Source: an uncultured Eubacteriales bacterium (GTDB lineage Bacteria > Bacillota > Clostridia > Oscillospirales > CAG-272). From it: a DNA stretch of 64,000 bases. This document shows positions 50,303 to 58,860 of the stretch, piece by piece. The position numbers and the translations under genes are program-made. The notes under the pieces were generated by a model. The model was not told the DNA's origin, ran no database searches, and saw only the letters and a program-made list of their open reading frames with translations. The stretch lies in NCBI GenBank assembly GCA_934434925.1, contig CAKSAC010000002.1:124001-188000 (forward strand). Direction: 5' to 3'. Numbering within the stretch: the stretch's first letter is position 1; every line of letters begins with the position of its first letter.

Positions 50303-52216
50303 TCAGTGCGTTTCGGTTGTTGTTTCTTCCTGGGGCAGATACTTCGTGTAGTTTTTCATTTTCAGTTTGGTAAAGACCGGGTAGCCGTAATAGTTGTCGT
50401 TCCCGATATCGCTCAGCAGGCGGCTCTTGACATAGAAACTCTGCCCGAAGGTCAACGGGATCAGAGGCATATCGGAGAGCAGGGTTTCTTCGGCTTGATG
50501 AAGCACGGGAGCGCGCTTATCCGGGTCGGGTTCCGCGTATGCATTTTTAATCAGTTCGTCATAGGCGGCGTTCGCATACCCCGTCATGTGGCCGTACTTC
50601 TCGTCAAGATGCTGATATCCGTCTGCGTCCGGAATCACATTGTATCCGTTCCCGCTCATACCGGAAGCGGCGGAAGCAAAGCCGCACAGCGGAGCAAACG
50701 CGTCGGGCGAGAGCATCTGATAATCCATCAGGACCGCATCGTACTTTTTGAAAGATTCGGCGTTGTAGTAGATATCTTCCGCACCGGGAATATTGACGAT
50801 ATAGACGGTTTCGGGATCGTTTTCATCGGGTCTGATTTCTTTTGTCAGATGGGTATATTTGGTCAGTCTGACTTTGATTTTCGGGCTGAGTGCCTCCCAG
50901 GTCGTTTTCAGATACTCGCCGACGGCATAATCGGCCTCCGCGGAAGAAACCGCCAACCGGATAGTCACGGAGGAAGTAAGGTTCGCCGCGGCCAGGTAGG
51001 TCTGCGCTTTCTCGGAGTCGGTTTTTACGGAAAGGAGCGAGGCGTCCTTGGCATTGCGGAAGGTGCTGTTGCGTTTTTTGCCTTCCAGCACACCGCCTGA
51101 GAGAAAACCGGTTGCCGGCTTGGCAAACGTAAGCAACTCCGCGATCTCTTCGCGGTCGATCGCGGCCGAAAGAGCCAGGCGGAGATTTTTGTATCTTTCG
51201 GTTCCGAGCGACGAAAGGAGCGCGTTGCCTTCATTCAGATTGAAAAGGACTGTGGAGGTGGAAAGAATATCGGTGGCGGTAGCCTGTTTTTTGTACTCTT
51301 TGCGCATCTCAAGCGGCATGTCGCAAAGAAGGAAGACCGTATTCTCTTCCAGCCGTTGCGCCAGCGTTTCAAAACTGTCTTCAGACCATGAAGTGACAAT
51401 CTGATAGGGGCGGACGCTCTCTTTCAGCGCTTTATTGGTGATGTTTGCCTCGTTATCGCTCTTGAGCCGGTGATAATACCGGTTTCTCTCAATGGTAAAC
51501 TGCTTGACGTTCAGATTGTCCATCGTGCTGACGCGGAACGGCCCGTTCGTCAAAAGCGTGGCGGCCATTCTGCCCCAGTAATCCTCCGCCGTGGCGACCA
51601 TGGAAGAGGGAACCGGAGCCAGCGCAAGGCTCGTCAGTTTCCGCAGGAAAGCGTCGTAATCGATTTCCACGAGCTTGCCGTTTTCATCATACCGGTTGCA
51701 AAAAGTGATGGAAAGCAGTTTAGAGCTTTCGGCCGTCACGCGGAAGTCGCCTTCCACCGAGGTCAGCTCGCCGTTCTTGACTTCCAGCGCCCCTGCAATA
51801 TCGTAAAGAAGCGGAGCGGCCTGGCTCTTGGTATTGGGGTCAATAATCCGTTGCCACGCCTTCACCACATCGTCTGCCGTCACCCGTGTGCCGTTGCTCC
51901 ACGAAGCGTCCCGCAGGGTGATTTCCATCTGATAAAGTTCCTTATCCTTATTCCGGATGATCTCATATTTTTCAGCCAGCGCATATTGCACCCGGCCGCC
52001 TTTATCCAGGCGGAACAGCGGTTCAAACAACAGGCTCAGCACGCGGGCGGCATCGTCGTCCACCAATGCGTAAAGCGGGTCGAACTGGAACTGCTCGCCG
52101 ACAAAATATGCATTGATGACCGCTCCCTCGTCATTGTTATTTTCACAGGAAGAAAACAGGAAGCAGGCTGATACCATCATGACAACAGCCAAAAAAAGGG
52201 ATAAAACTTTCTTCAT
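50303..52216 (-). CDS. Peptide-type ABC transporter substrate-binding lipoprotein (SBP_bac_5)
   Basis: 637 aa from ATG 52216 (SD GAGAGG upstream). Signal peptide with lipobox (VSAC at Cys18 or SSC at Cys24). SBP_bac_5 layout: FDPLYALVDDDAARVLSLLFEPLFRLD, MEITLRDASWSNGTRVTADDVVKAWQRI, LTNGPFRV and YKNLRLALSAAIDREEI. Binds oligopeptides or a similar solute; permease and ATPase genes are not adjacent, so it is an orphan binding protein. Longer frame to 52447 is not used. Confidence 0.88.
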   Translation of the reverse strand: MKKVLSLFLAVVMMVSACFLFSSCENNNDEGAVINAYFVGEQFQFDPLYALVDDDAARVLSLLFEPLFRLDKGGRVQYALAEKYEIIRNKDKELYQMEITLRDASWSNGTRVTADDVVKAWQRIIDPNTKSQAAPLLYDIAGALEVKNGELTSVEGDFRVTAESSKLLSITFCNRYDENGKLVEIDYDAFLRKLTSLALAPVPSSMVATAEDYWGRMAATLLTNGPFRVSTMDNLNVKQFTIERNRYYHRLKSDNEANITNKALKESVRPYQIVTSWSEDSFETLAQRLEENTVFLLCDMPLEMRKEYKKQATATDILSTSTVLFNLNEGNALLSSLGTERYKNLRLALSAAIDREEIAELLTFAKPATGFLSGGVLEGKKRNSTFRNAKDASLLSVKTDSEKAQTYLAAANLTSSVTIRLAVSSAEADYAVGEYLKTTWEALSPKIKVRLTKYTHLTKEIRPDENDPETVYIVNIPGAEDIYYNAESFKKYDAVLMDYQMLSPDAFAPLCGFASAASGMSGNGYNVIPDADGYQHLDEKYGHMTGYANAAYDELIKNAYAEPDPDKRAPVLHQAEETLLSDMPLIPLTFGQSFYVKSRLLSDIGNDNYYGYPVFTKLKMKNYTKYLPQEETTTETH

Positions 52217-52256
52217 AATCGAACTACCTCTCGCAAAGAGCATAAATATTAAGTAT

Positions 52257-52285
52257 ATTATAGCAGTCTTCGCTTTCTTTCGCAA
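52257..52285 (-). promoter_or_regulatory. Promoter of the binding-protein gene
   Basis: Minus strand TTGCGA (52285-52280), 17-bp spacer, TATAAT (52262-52257). Confidence 0.75.
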
Positions 52286-52397
52286 CTCTTTTTTCCCGGC
52301 AAGCACAGTAATTGTACACCTGCACAACGAACAAGTCTCCGAATTGTGCAAATTGATCATTGCGTTTGCATTTTTCCTGCCGCCGCCCGCTTTGGCG

Positions 52398-52427
52398 GTA
52401 TGCGGACGTATCGACGCGCACATACTG
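52398..52427 (+). promoter_or_regulatory. Sigma-G-like promoter of gpr
   Basis: GTATG (52398-52402, fits GHATR), 18-bp spacer, CATACTG (52421-52427, one mismatch to CATNHTA); 50 nt before the gpr start. No vegetative promoter is evident here. In Bacillus gpr is read by forespore sigma factors. Confidence 0.6.
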
Positions 52428-52476
52428 TACCTACCGGCAAAAGGCACGAAAAAACCGCAGCCGGAAGGAGAAAAGC

Positions 52477-53382
52477 ATGGAACACACGCAAATGAGCGAC
52501 TACACCCCCCGGACAGACCTTGCCTGCGAAAGGATGAAAGCCGACGCCGACCTGCCCGGGGTCGAATACACAGAGGAAGAGCACGGGGAATTCCGTCTCA
52601 CGCGCCTGCACGTCACAAGCGCGGAAGGGGCGACCTCGATCGGCAAGCCGGAAGGAACCTATCTGACGCTTTCGCACCCGCCGCTCTGGGAAATGACCGA
52701 GGCCGGGCTGTCTGCCCTGACCGACCTGCTCGCCGGGTGTCTGACAAAAATCTGCGGAGCGGCCGTTCCAAAGGCTTCCTCCGTACTGGTGACGGGCCTC
52801 GGAAACCGTTTCATCACGGCCGACTCCATCGGTCCCGAAACCGTGCGGCAGGTGCTGGCCACCCGTCATCTGCAACAGGAAGAACCGGCGCTGTTCGACC
52901 GGCTGGGGGGAACGGCGTTATCGCTTCTTTCGCCGGGGGTCATGGCGCAGACCGGCATGGAAACCGAAACCATCATCAAAGCCGTAAAAGAGGCAGTTTC
53001 TCCCGCGCTCATTATTGCCATTGACGCCTTGGCGGCGCGGTCTTTTTCCCGCCTCGGGGCAACCGTGCAACTTTGCGACACCGGAATCCGTCCCGGCTCC
53101 GGGATCGGGAACGCGCGGGCGGCGCTTGACCGGGAGAGCCTCGGCGTGCCTGTCATCGGGATCGGAATCCCGACGGTGGTCGATTCCGCAACGCTGGTGC
53201 TGGACGTGCTGGAAAAGGGCGGGCTGCGCGAGATTCCCGACGGGGTACGGGAGGTGCTTGAAAACGGCAACTCTTTTTTCGTGACCCCACGGGAAGGGGA
53301 TGTCCTCGCCGAACGTGCCTCTGCCCTGCTGGCCGACGCGCTGAACCGCGCCTTCAATCCGGGTTTTTTCGCCGCGGAGTAA
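52477..53382 (+). CDS. gpr: Germination protease GPR
   Basis: 301 aa. Degrades small acid-soluble spore proteins at germination; made as a zymogen in the forespore. Family blocks YTPRTDLACERM (propeptide region), VLVTGLGNRFITADSIGPETV, LSPGVMAQTGMETETIIKAV, IAIDALAARSFSRLGATVQLCDTGI, GSGIGNAR and IGIGIPTVVDSATL are all present; the two aspartates in the TDLA and IDAL segments are among the conserved acidic residues of the aspartic-like site. GGAAGGAG lies 6 nt before ATG 52477. Upstream of spoIVA by 246 bp. Confidence 0.96.
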   Translation: MEHTQMSDYTPRTDLACERMKADADLPGVEYTEEEHGEFRLTRLHVTSAEGATSIGKPEGTYLTLSHPPLWEMTEAGLSALTDLLAGCLTKICGAAVPKASSVLVTGLGNRFITADSIGPETVRQVLATRHLQQEEPALFDRLGGTALSLLSPGVMAQTGMETETIIKAVKEAVSPALIIAIDALAARSFSRLGATVQLCDTGIRPGSGIGNARAALDRESLGVPVIGIGIPTVVDSATLVLDVLEKGGLREIPDGVREVLENGNSFFVTPREGDVLAERASALLADALNRAFNPGFFAAE

Positions 53383-53531
53383 CACCCCGCTTACCCGCGC
53401 CGGACCCCGCGCGGATCTTTTCCGGGAATTTTTCGGCGTAAAAGGCCGGGTCAAATGCCGACAAAATTCCCCCGGGCGTACCAAAAACCCGTATAAACCC
53501 GCAAAACAGGATTTTTGTAAAGAATACTGTT

Positions 53532-53541
53532 CATATAAAAT
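53532..53541 (+). promoter_or_regulatory. Possible sigma-E-type -10 of spoIVA
   Basis: CATATAAAAT at 53532-53541 resembles the sigma-E -10 (CATACAnTA), with GATTTTT 15 bp upstream as a weak -35. About 88 nt before spoIVA. Tentative. Confidence 0.3.
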
Positions 53542-53628
53542 GAAAATTTCTGTTTCGTTCCCATGCATATCTGCGGCCCCGCCTTCATAGAAATGTAGCA
53601 GACAGCCGTCAGATTGAGGAGGAACGAA

Positions 53629-55107
53629 ATGGCGAATACAACGATCTACCAGGATATCGCAAAGCGGACAGGCGGCGATATCTATCTCGGAGTGGTCGGC
53701 CCTGTCCGCACCGGAAAATCAACCTTTATTAAAAAATTCATGGAAAGCGCCGTAATCCCGATGATCGGCAATGAAAACGACCGCACCCGAGCCATTGATG
53801 AATTACCGCAGTCAGGCTCCGGCAGGACCGTCATGACGACCGAACCGAAGTTCGTTCCCGACGAGGCAGTGCAGATTACCGCAGGCGACAGCACCGTGCT
53901 TCGCGTCCGGCTTGTGGACTGCGTCGGTTATCTGGTACCCGGCGCGCTCGGCGAACGGGAAGACGGCGAAGAACGGATGGTCCACACCCCCTGGTCAGAC
54001 GCGCCGCTCCCCTTCCGGCAGGCAACAGAACTGGGAACCCGCAAGGTCATCACCGAGCATTCCACCATCGCCGTCCTCGTCACGACGGACGGTACCATCG
54101 GTGACATTCCCCGCTCCGCCTATACGGAAGCCGAGGAACGCGTGGCGCGGGAGCTGAGCGCTTCCGGAAAGCCGTTTGCCGTCATTCTGAATTCGGCTTA
54201 TCCCGGCAGTGAAGAAGCGATCGGATTGGCTTACGAACTGGAAAGAAAGTATCATGCGCCGGTCGCCCTTGTCAACTGCACCGAAATCAACGCGGAAGAT
54301 GTCTCGCACATTCTTGAACTGATCCTCGGGCAGTTTCCTGTGCGGGAGCTTCTTTTCCGAATTCCGAAATGGGGCGCATCCCTCCCGGAAGAGCATCCGC
54401 TCCGTGAAACGATCCGGAATTTTGTGGATACGATGGCCGGCGGGATCACACGCGTCGGCGATATCCGCGCCGCTCTCGCCGGAGAAGAGCCGAAAGAGAG
54501 TATCAGCGCCTGCACCCTGGAAGGGGTCAACGCGGGAGAAGGAACCGCTGTCCTGAACATCGCCCTCCAGCCGGAACTCTATTTCCGTGTTCTTTCGGAG
54601 CTGACCGGCATGGAAATCCCCGACGACGCTGCGCTTTTCTCCGCAATGCGTGAGCTTTCCGGCATCCGGGAGGCTTACGATAAGGTCGCCGCCGCCCTGC
54701 ATGAAGTTGAAACCGTCGGGTACGGCATCGTCATGCCCGGTATTGACGACTTGCGTCTGGAAGAACCGAAAATCATCAAGCAATCGGGCGGTTACGGTGT
54801 GAAACTGAAGGCATCTGCCCCTTCGATCCATATGATACGCGCGGATATCGAAACCGAAATCAATCCCGTCGTCGGTACCGAACAGCAGTCCGAGGAGCTG
54901 ATCCGCAGCATTCTCTCGGGGTTTGAAGAGGACCCGCGCAGTCTCTGGGAATCCAATATGTTCGGAAAACCGCTCTATGAGTTGGTCAACGACGGACTGC
55001 GCTCCAAGCTCGCCCATATGCCCGAAGAATCCCGCGGCCGCCTCGGCAAAACACTTGAACGCATCATCAACGAAGGAAGCGGAGGGCTTATCTGCATCCT
55101 GTTATGA
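53629..55107 (+). CDS. spoIVA: Stage IV sporulation protein A
   Basis: 492 aa, full length. ATPase that polymerises on the forespore surface as the coat basement layer. N-terminal P-loop GVVGPVRTGKSTFIKKFM (about 18-35), then TVMTTEPKFVPDEAV, VDCVGYLVPGALG and ILNSAYPGSEEA; the C-terminus keeps the near-invariant ending (SGGLICILL). GAGGAGG lies 6 nt before ATG 53629. Shares a terminator with the convergent kinase gene. Confidence 0.98.
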   Translation: MANTTIYQDIAKRTGGDIYLGVVGPVRTGKSTFIKKFMESAVIPMIGNENDRTRAIDELPQSGSGRTVMTTEPKFVPDEAVQITAGDSTVLRVRLVDCVGYLVPGALGEREDGEERMVHTPWSDAPLPFRQATELGTRKVITEHSTIAVLVTTDGTIGDIPRSAYTEAEERVARELSASGKPFAVILNSAYPGSEEAIGLAYELERKYHAPVALVNCTEINAEDVSHILELILGQFPVRELLFRIPKWGASLPEEHPLRETIRNFVDTMAGGITRVGDIRAALAGEEPKESISACTLEGVNAGEGTAVLNIALQPELYFRVLSELTGMEIPDDAALFSAMRELSGIREAYDKVAAALHEVETVGYGIVMPGIDDLRLEEPKIIKQSGGYGVKLKASAPSIHMIRADIETEINPVVGTEQQSEELIRSILSGFEEDPRSLWESNMFGKPLYELVNDGLRSKLAHMPEESRGRLGKTLERIINEGSGGLICILL

Positions 55108-55108
55108 T

Positions 55109-55186
55109 AAAAAGCCACCCTGTCTTGATATACACCTCCAATAGCATCTAACTTTTGGGGTGCATATCATCTTCGGGTGGCTTTTT
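55109..55186. terminator. Long two-tier palindrome acting as bidirectional terminator
   Basis: Outer stem AAAAAGCCACCC / GGGTGGCTTTTT (55109-55120, 55175-55186) and inner stem TGATATACACC / GGTGCATATCA (55126-55136, 55159-55169). The loop reads, on the minus strand, CACCCCAAAAGTTAGAT, resembling IS3-family ends. Confidence 0.85.
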
Positions 55187-55198
55187 GTATGGTTTTCT

Positions 55199-55714
55199 TT
55201 ACATTTCCGCATTCAGCAGAGAGGAAAGAAATGCCGTGAATTTTTCGGCGGATTCTTCCGGTGTGCCGTCATTATCAAAACAATAATCGTAGTTATAGTT
55301 TTCCACCCCGTCATCCGACGCGTTTCCATAGGTATGAGGAGCGAGACGGCGGCCGGCGCGTATCAGAAGCGTGAAGACCCTTCCCTCCGCCGCCCGGACG
55401 AACTTTCCGATCTCTTCCGGCTCCCGGATATGAATGAAAAATATCTCCTGATCTCCGGCGAGAAACTCCCGGTAACGCTCCAGCCCCCAGGTCGTCGGAA
55501 AATCGTTGTACGCCACCGTCAGTTTTTTCAGCCCGGCGAGAAACGCACGCGCCCTGTCATCCTTTTCGCCCTTCCATCCGCACCGTGCGGCGATCTCTTT
55601 AATCGGCGTGATCGAAGAAACGTTCCGGACGGAAAACCGCTCGGCGGCCGCCGCGCAGAGCATATCCTTGCCGACTCCCCCGCGGCCGTTGATAACAAAT
55701 GCCAATTTTTTCAT
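55199..55714 (-). CDS. P-loop kinase-like protein
   Basis: 171 aa. N-terminal P-loop INGRGGVGKDMLC (GxxGxGKD, with aspartate where Ser/Thr is usual), as in some nucleotide kinases of the deoxynucleotide monophosphate kinase type. KEIAARCGWKGEKDDRARAFL and IREPEEIGKFVRA also fit a small-molecule kinase; the C-terminus has NYDYCFDNDG. Substrate not known. GGGAGG precedes ATG 55714; the frame upstream to 55969 crosses a tRNA gene and is not used. Confidence 0.75.
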   Translation of the reverse strand: MKKLAFVINGRGGVGKDMLCAAAAERFSVRNVSSITPIKEIAARCGWKGEKDDRARAFLAGLKKLTVAYNDFPTTWGLERYREFLAGDQEIFFIHIREPEEIGKFVRAAEGRVFTLLIRAGRRLAPHTYGNASDDGVENYNYDYCFDNDGTPEESAEKFTAFLSSLLNAEM

Positions 55715-55790
55715 GATTCCTCCCGGCAACGGGACGCACTCCCCGTCTGCCGTTCCTTTCTGACGATCAATCGCCGGAAAATTCCCTTCC

Positions 55791-55819
55791 ATTATACATA
55801 TTCCGGCGGTTTCTGTCAA
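55791..55819 (-). promoter_or_regulatory. Promoter of the kinase gene
   Basis: Minus strand TTGACA (55819-55814), 17-bp spacer, TATAAT (55796-55791): exact consensus. Confidence 0.9.
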
Positions 55820-55833
55820 GCGGCGCATTCCGA

Positions 55834-55863
55834 AGAAAAAACCCGGATACCGAGTATCCGGGG
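55834..55863 (-). terminator. Terminator of the tRNA operon
   Basis: Minus strand CCCGGATAC-TCG-GTATCCGGG followed by TTTTTT, just after tRNA-His. Confidence 0.92.
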
Positions 55864-55868
55864 CTGTA

Positions 55869-55946
55869 TGGGGTGAGTAATGGGAATTGAACCCATGACC
55901 TCCAGGGCCACAACCTGGCGCTCTAACCAACTGAGCCATACCCACC
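55869..55946 (-). tRNA. tRNA-His (GTG)
   Basis: Cloverleaf on the minus strand with anticodon GTG in loop TTGTGGC. Position -1 G is encoded and pairs with C73, the tRNA-His identity element. CCA end is encoded. Acceptor GTGGGTA / TACTCAC has one G-T pair. Confidence 0.96.
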
Positions 55947-55974
55947 ATGAGAAAGGATGCGGGCCGCATCCTTG

Positions 55975-56051
<77 letters not shown>

Positions 56052-56076
56052 AAACCGATGGACCGCAACGGTAGTT

Positions 56077-56105
56077 ATTATAACAAAGAGAAAAAGCTTT
56101 GTCAA
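56077..56105 (-). promoter_or_regulatory. Promoter of the tRNA-Arg/tRNA-His operon
   Basis: Minus strand TTGACA (56105-56100), 17-bp spacer, TATAAT (56082-56077). Confidence 0.92.
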
Positions 56106-56159
56106 GAGTTTTCACGAAAAAATGCCGGGGAACGTGAACAAGGGCCGCAAACGACCGCT

Positions 56160-56573
56160 TCAGCCGCAAATCAGTTTCACTCCTTCGATGGCCACCACCG
56201 TCAGCGCGGTCCCCGGCGCATAGGCGCGCCCTCCGAGAGCACGGGCCGCAAAAAGCATGCCGTCCAGTTCCACCTGCCCGCGAACGCCGAGCGTATCAAT
56301 CTCTTCCGTCACAATGCAGCGGCGGCCGATCATGGCTTCCAGCGCCGTCAGCGGTTTTTTCCGGTGAAAGAAACAGAGATACAGGGAAAACACGATTGAT
56401 ACCGAAAAGAAAACGATCCATTGCGCCCATATCTCCACCGCGGGAAAAAGCGTCAGAAAAAAGCCGAGCAACGCCCCCGGCGCAAAGGCGAGAAAGCGGA
56501 GCCGGGCCGTCACGACCGCGCTCCCGACGGACAGCAGAAAAACCCCGAGAAAAATCCAGAACATTGTACTCAT
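56160..56573 (-). CDS. NfeD-like membrane protein, short form
   Basis: 137 aa. Two or three N-terminal membrane helices (MFWIFLGVFLLSVGSAVV, FLAFAPGALLGFFLTLFP), then the OB-fold domain (ALEAMIGRRCIVTEEIDTLGVRGQVELDG, YAPGTALTVVAIEGVKLIC) of NfeD proteins. Usually acts with a flotillin or stomatin-like partner, which is not in the window. ATG 56573 (GAGG 6 nt upstream) is preferred over an overlapping ATG in another frame. Confidence 0.85.
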   Translation of the reverse strand: MSTMFWIFLGVFLLSVGSAVVTARLRFLAFAPGALLGFFLTLFPAVEIWAQWIVFFSVSIVFSLYLCFFHRKKPLTALEAMIGRRCIVTEEIDTLGVRGQVELDGMLFAARALGGRAYAPGTALTVVAIEGVKLICG

Positions 56574-56601
56574 ACATAACCTCTTCCGTTGATTCGCATT
56601 C

Positions 56602-56630
56602 ATTGTAGCACAAACCGGCGGCAAAGTAAA
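56602..56630 (-). promoter_or_regulatory. Promoter of the NfeD gene
   Basis: Minus strand TTTACT (56630-56625), 17-bp spacer, TACAAT (56607-56602). Confidence 0.7.
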
Positions 56631-56708
56631 GTTCTTTCGCAGATTTTCCTTTTTCTCCGACTTTTCGGCGGTGTCCGTCCGGCGTTTTTTCATTTGGGAA
56701 AATAATAC

Positions 56709-56737
56709 TTGACAAAAATGTCGTTTTGGGTTAAAAT
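56709..56737 (+). promoter_or_regulatory. Promoter of the AMP-ligase/ACP operon
   Basis: TTGACA, 17-bp spacer, TAAAAT; about 46 nt before the ligase start. Confidence 0.85.
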
Positions 56738-56782
56738 ATCAGTATTGCGCTGAGACTCAACCGGAATTTATGAGGTGTTTTT

Positions 56783-58486
56783 ATGCGGATGATCAACAAT
56801 CTGAAGGCGGAACCGCCTGTTTTTTATGACAATTTCCGACATATGGTTGCTGTTACCGGGGCAAAATACGGGGACAAACTTTTCGCGGAATATGACGAAA
56901 AGGGAAAGCACAAATCCATCACCTACGCGGAGATGGCGGAAAATACCTCTGCTTTCGGGGCCGCGCTGTACGCAACCGGCCTTTCCGGGAAACGCATTGC
57001 CCTGATCGGAGATACCCATCCTCTTTATTTAATGTCCTATCTGGCACTGCTCTCCACCAACAGCGTGGCGATTCCGATAGACAAGGAGCTATCGCCGGAA
57101 CAAGTCGTTTCCTTTCTCCGGTATGCGGAGGCGGACGGTGTGATTTACACCCCTTCCATGAACGCGCTTTTCCGCGACCCGGATTTTGATTTCCTTTTCG
57201 TCCGGATTCCGATTCTCCCCGACGAAGCAGATGTCGCTTCCGAGCGGCTGATTCCGCTTTCGGATATGTTGGAGACAGGCCGCAAAGCCTTGGCGGCGGG
57301 TGACACCCGCTTTCAGGACACCGCGCTCGATATGGAACAGTGCAGCGTCCTCTTGTTCACCTCCGGCACGACCGGCACCAGCCACGGCGTTATGCTCTCG
57401 CACGGCAATCTCATCGCCGCGCTGAACGCCTCCACGCATTCGATGGCTTACGACGATAGCGCCACTTTTGTTTCGGTGCTTCCGATCCATCATACCTATG
57501 AAATGATGTGCGGTGAGCTTGGGGTGATGGCAATCGGCGGTTCGATGCTGATCAATGACAGCCTGAAACACGTGCTGAAAAACTTTGCCGCCTATAAGCC
57601 GACCACGCTGATTCTTGTTCCTCTCTTTTTGGAAACAATGTATAAGCGTATCTGGACCGAGGCACGCCGGAACGGCATGGAGAAAAAACTCCGCCGCGCC
57701 ATGAAATTGAGCACCGCCCTGCTGAATGCCGGCATTGACCGTCGTAAAAAGCTCTTCGGGCAGGTGATTGCCGCCTTTGGGGGAAACCTCTCGTCAATCG
57801 TTTGCGGCGGCGCGCCCGTCAACCCGGAGATCATCAAAGATTTTTACCAATTCGGCATTACCGTGCTGGAAGGGTACGGTATTACCGAATGCGCCCCGCT
57901 TGTGTCTGTTAACTCGCCCGGAAAAATCCGTTTCCGCTCGGTCGGCACGCCGGTCTACGGCTGCACCGTCAAGACCGACACCGAGGACGGTATCTCCACG
58001 GGAGAGATCCTCGTCAAAGGGCCGAACGTCATGATCGGCTACTACAAGGACCCCGAAGCGACGGCCGCCGCCTTCACCGAGGACGGATTCTTCCGCACCG
58101 GGGATATCGGTCATATCGACAAGGACGGATATATCTATCTGACCGGCCGCAAGAAAAATATCATTCTTCTTTCCAACGGGAAAAACATCTACCCCGAGGA
58201 GATCGAAGAGTATCTCGACGATGTGCCGTTGATTTCCGAGTCGGTCGTTCTGGGGCGGCAAAAAGGAAATGCCGAAACTGCGATCACCGCCATCATTGTT
58301 CCGAATATGGAAGACCCCGCGCTGGCCGGCAAGACCCCGAGCCAGGTATACGATGCCATCCGGGCGGCCGTCATGGCCGTGAACCGGCGGCTCCCTTCTT
58401 TCAAACACATTGCCGATATTGAGATCCGTTATGAGGAGTTTGAAAAAAACACCTCGCGCAAGATCAAACGGTATCTGGTAAAGTGA
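56783..58486 (+). CDS. AMP-forming acyl ligase (fatty acyl-CoA/ACP synthetase family)
   Basis: 567 aa, ANL superfamily. Adenylation P-loop LLFTSGTTGTSHGVMLSHGN (about 190-208), A4/A5 regions VLEGYGITECAPLVS, FRTGDIGHIDKDGYIYLTGRKKNIILLSNGKNIYPEE (split over about 430-470), and the catalytic lysine near the end in NTSRKIKRYLVK. The carrier protein gene directly downstream suggests it loads an acyl group onto ACP rather than CoA. GAGGTG precedes ATG 56783. Confidence 0.9.
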   Translation: MRMINNLKAEPPVFYDNFRHMVAVTGAKYGDKLFAEYDEKGKHKSITYAEMAENTSAFGAALYATGLSGKRIALIGDTHPLYLMSYLALLSTNSVAIPIDKELSPEQVVSFLRYAEADGVIYTPSMNALFRDPDFDFLFVRIPILPDEADVASERLIPLSDMLETGRKALAAGDTRFQDTALDMEQCSVLLFTSGTTGTSHGVMLSHGNLIAALNASTHSMAYDDSATFVSVLPIHHTYEMMCGELGVMAIGGSMLINDSLKHVLKNFAAYKPTTLILVPLFLETMYKRIWTEARRNGMEKKLRRAMKLSTALLNAGIDRRKKLFGQVIAAFGGNLSSIVCGGAPVNPEIIKDFYQFGITVLEGYGITECAPLVSVNSPGKIRFRSVGTPVYGCTVKTDTEDGISTGEILVKGPNVMIGYYKDPEATAAAFTEDGFFRTGDIGHIDKDGYIYLTGRKKNIILLSNGKNIYPEEIEEYLDDVPLISESVVLGRQKGNAETAITAIIVPNMEDPALAGKTPSQVYDAIRAAVMAVNRRLPSFKHIADIEIRYEEFEKNTSRKIKRYLVK

Positions 58487-58520
58487 TAGATATTCCCTAC
58501 ATATTTCAGGAGGAAAAACC

Positions 58521-58748
58521 ATGTTTGAAAAAGTGAAAAACCTGTTGGTTGACGAACTGCGTATCGAGGAGGACAAGATCACTCCCGAGGCGGCGCTGGC
58601 CAACGACCTCGGCATCAACTCTCTGGAACTTGCCGATCTCATCCTTCTCTGCGAAGAGAAATTCGATATTTCGATTGATGATGAAGATTTGCACAAATTC
58701 GTTACCGTCGGGGATGTTGCCGCGTATCTGGAAGAAAAGGGCGCGTAA
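58521..58748 (+). CDS. Acyl carrier protein
   Basis: 75 aa four-helix carrier. Phosphopantetheine site serine in LGINSLELADLILLCEEKF (about residue 34); the usual DSL is NSL here. SD AGGAGG lies 7 nt before ATG. 34 bp after the AMP ligase, so the pair probably works together. Not necessarily the housekeeping AcpP, as no fab genes are nearby. Confidence 0.93.
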   Translation: MFEKVKNLLVDELRIEEDKITPEAALANDLGINSLELADLILLCEEKFDISIDDEDLHKFVTVGDVAAYLEEKGA

Positions 58749-58760
58749 ACAAAAAGAAAT

Positions 58761-58804
58761 AAGGGCTGTCTTCACCGGATTCTGGTGACGGAAGCCCTTT
58801 TTCT
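58761..58804 (+). terminator. Terminator of the ligase/ACP operon
   Basis: Outer stem AAGGGCT / AGCCCTT with inner TCACC / GGTGA, followed by TTTTC. Confidence 0.88.
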
Positions 58805-58860
58805 TCGGTTTTTGTCTGCCAAAACGTCCGGCAGACGCCGGTAAGGTCGGTCTTGTATGG

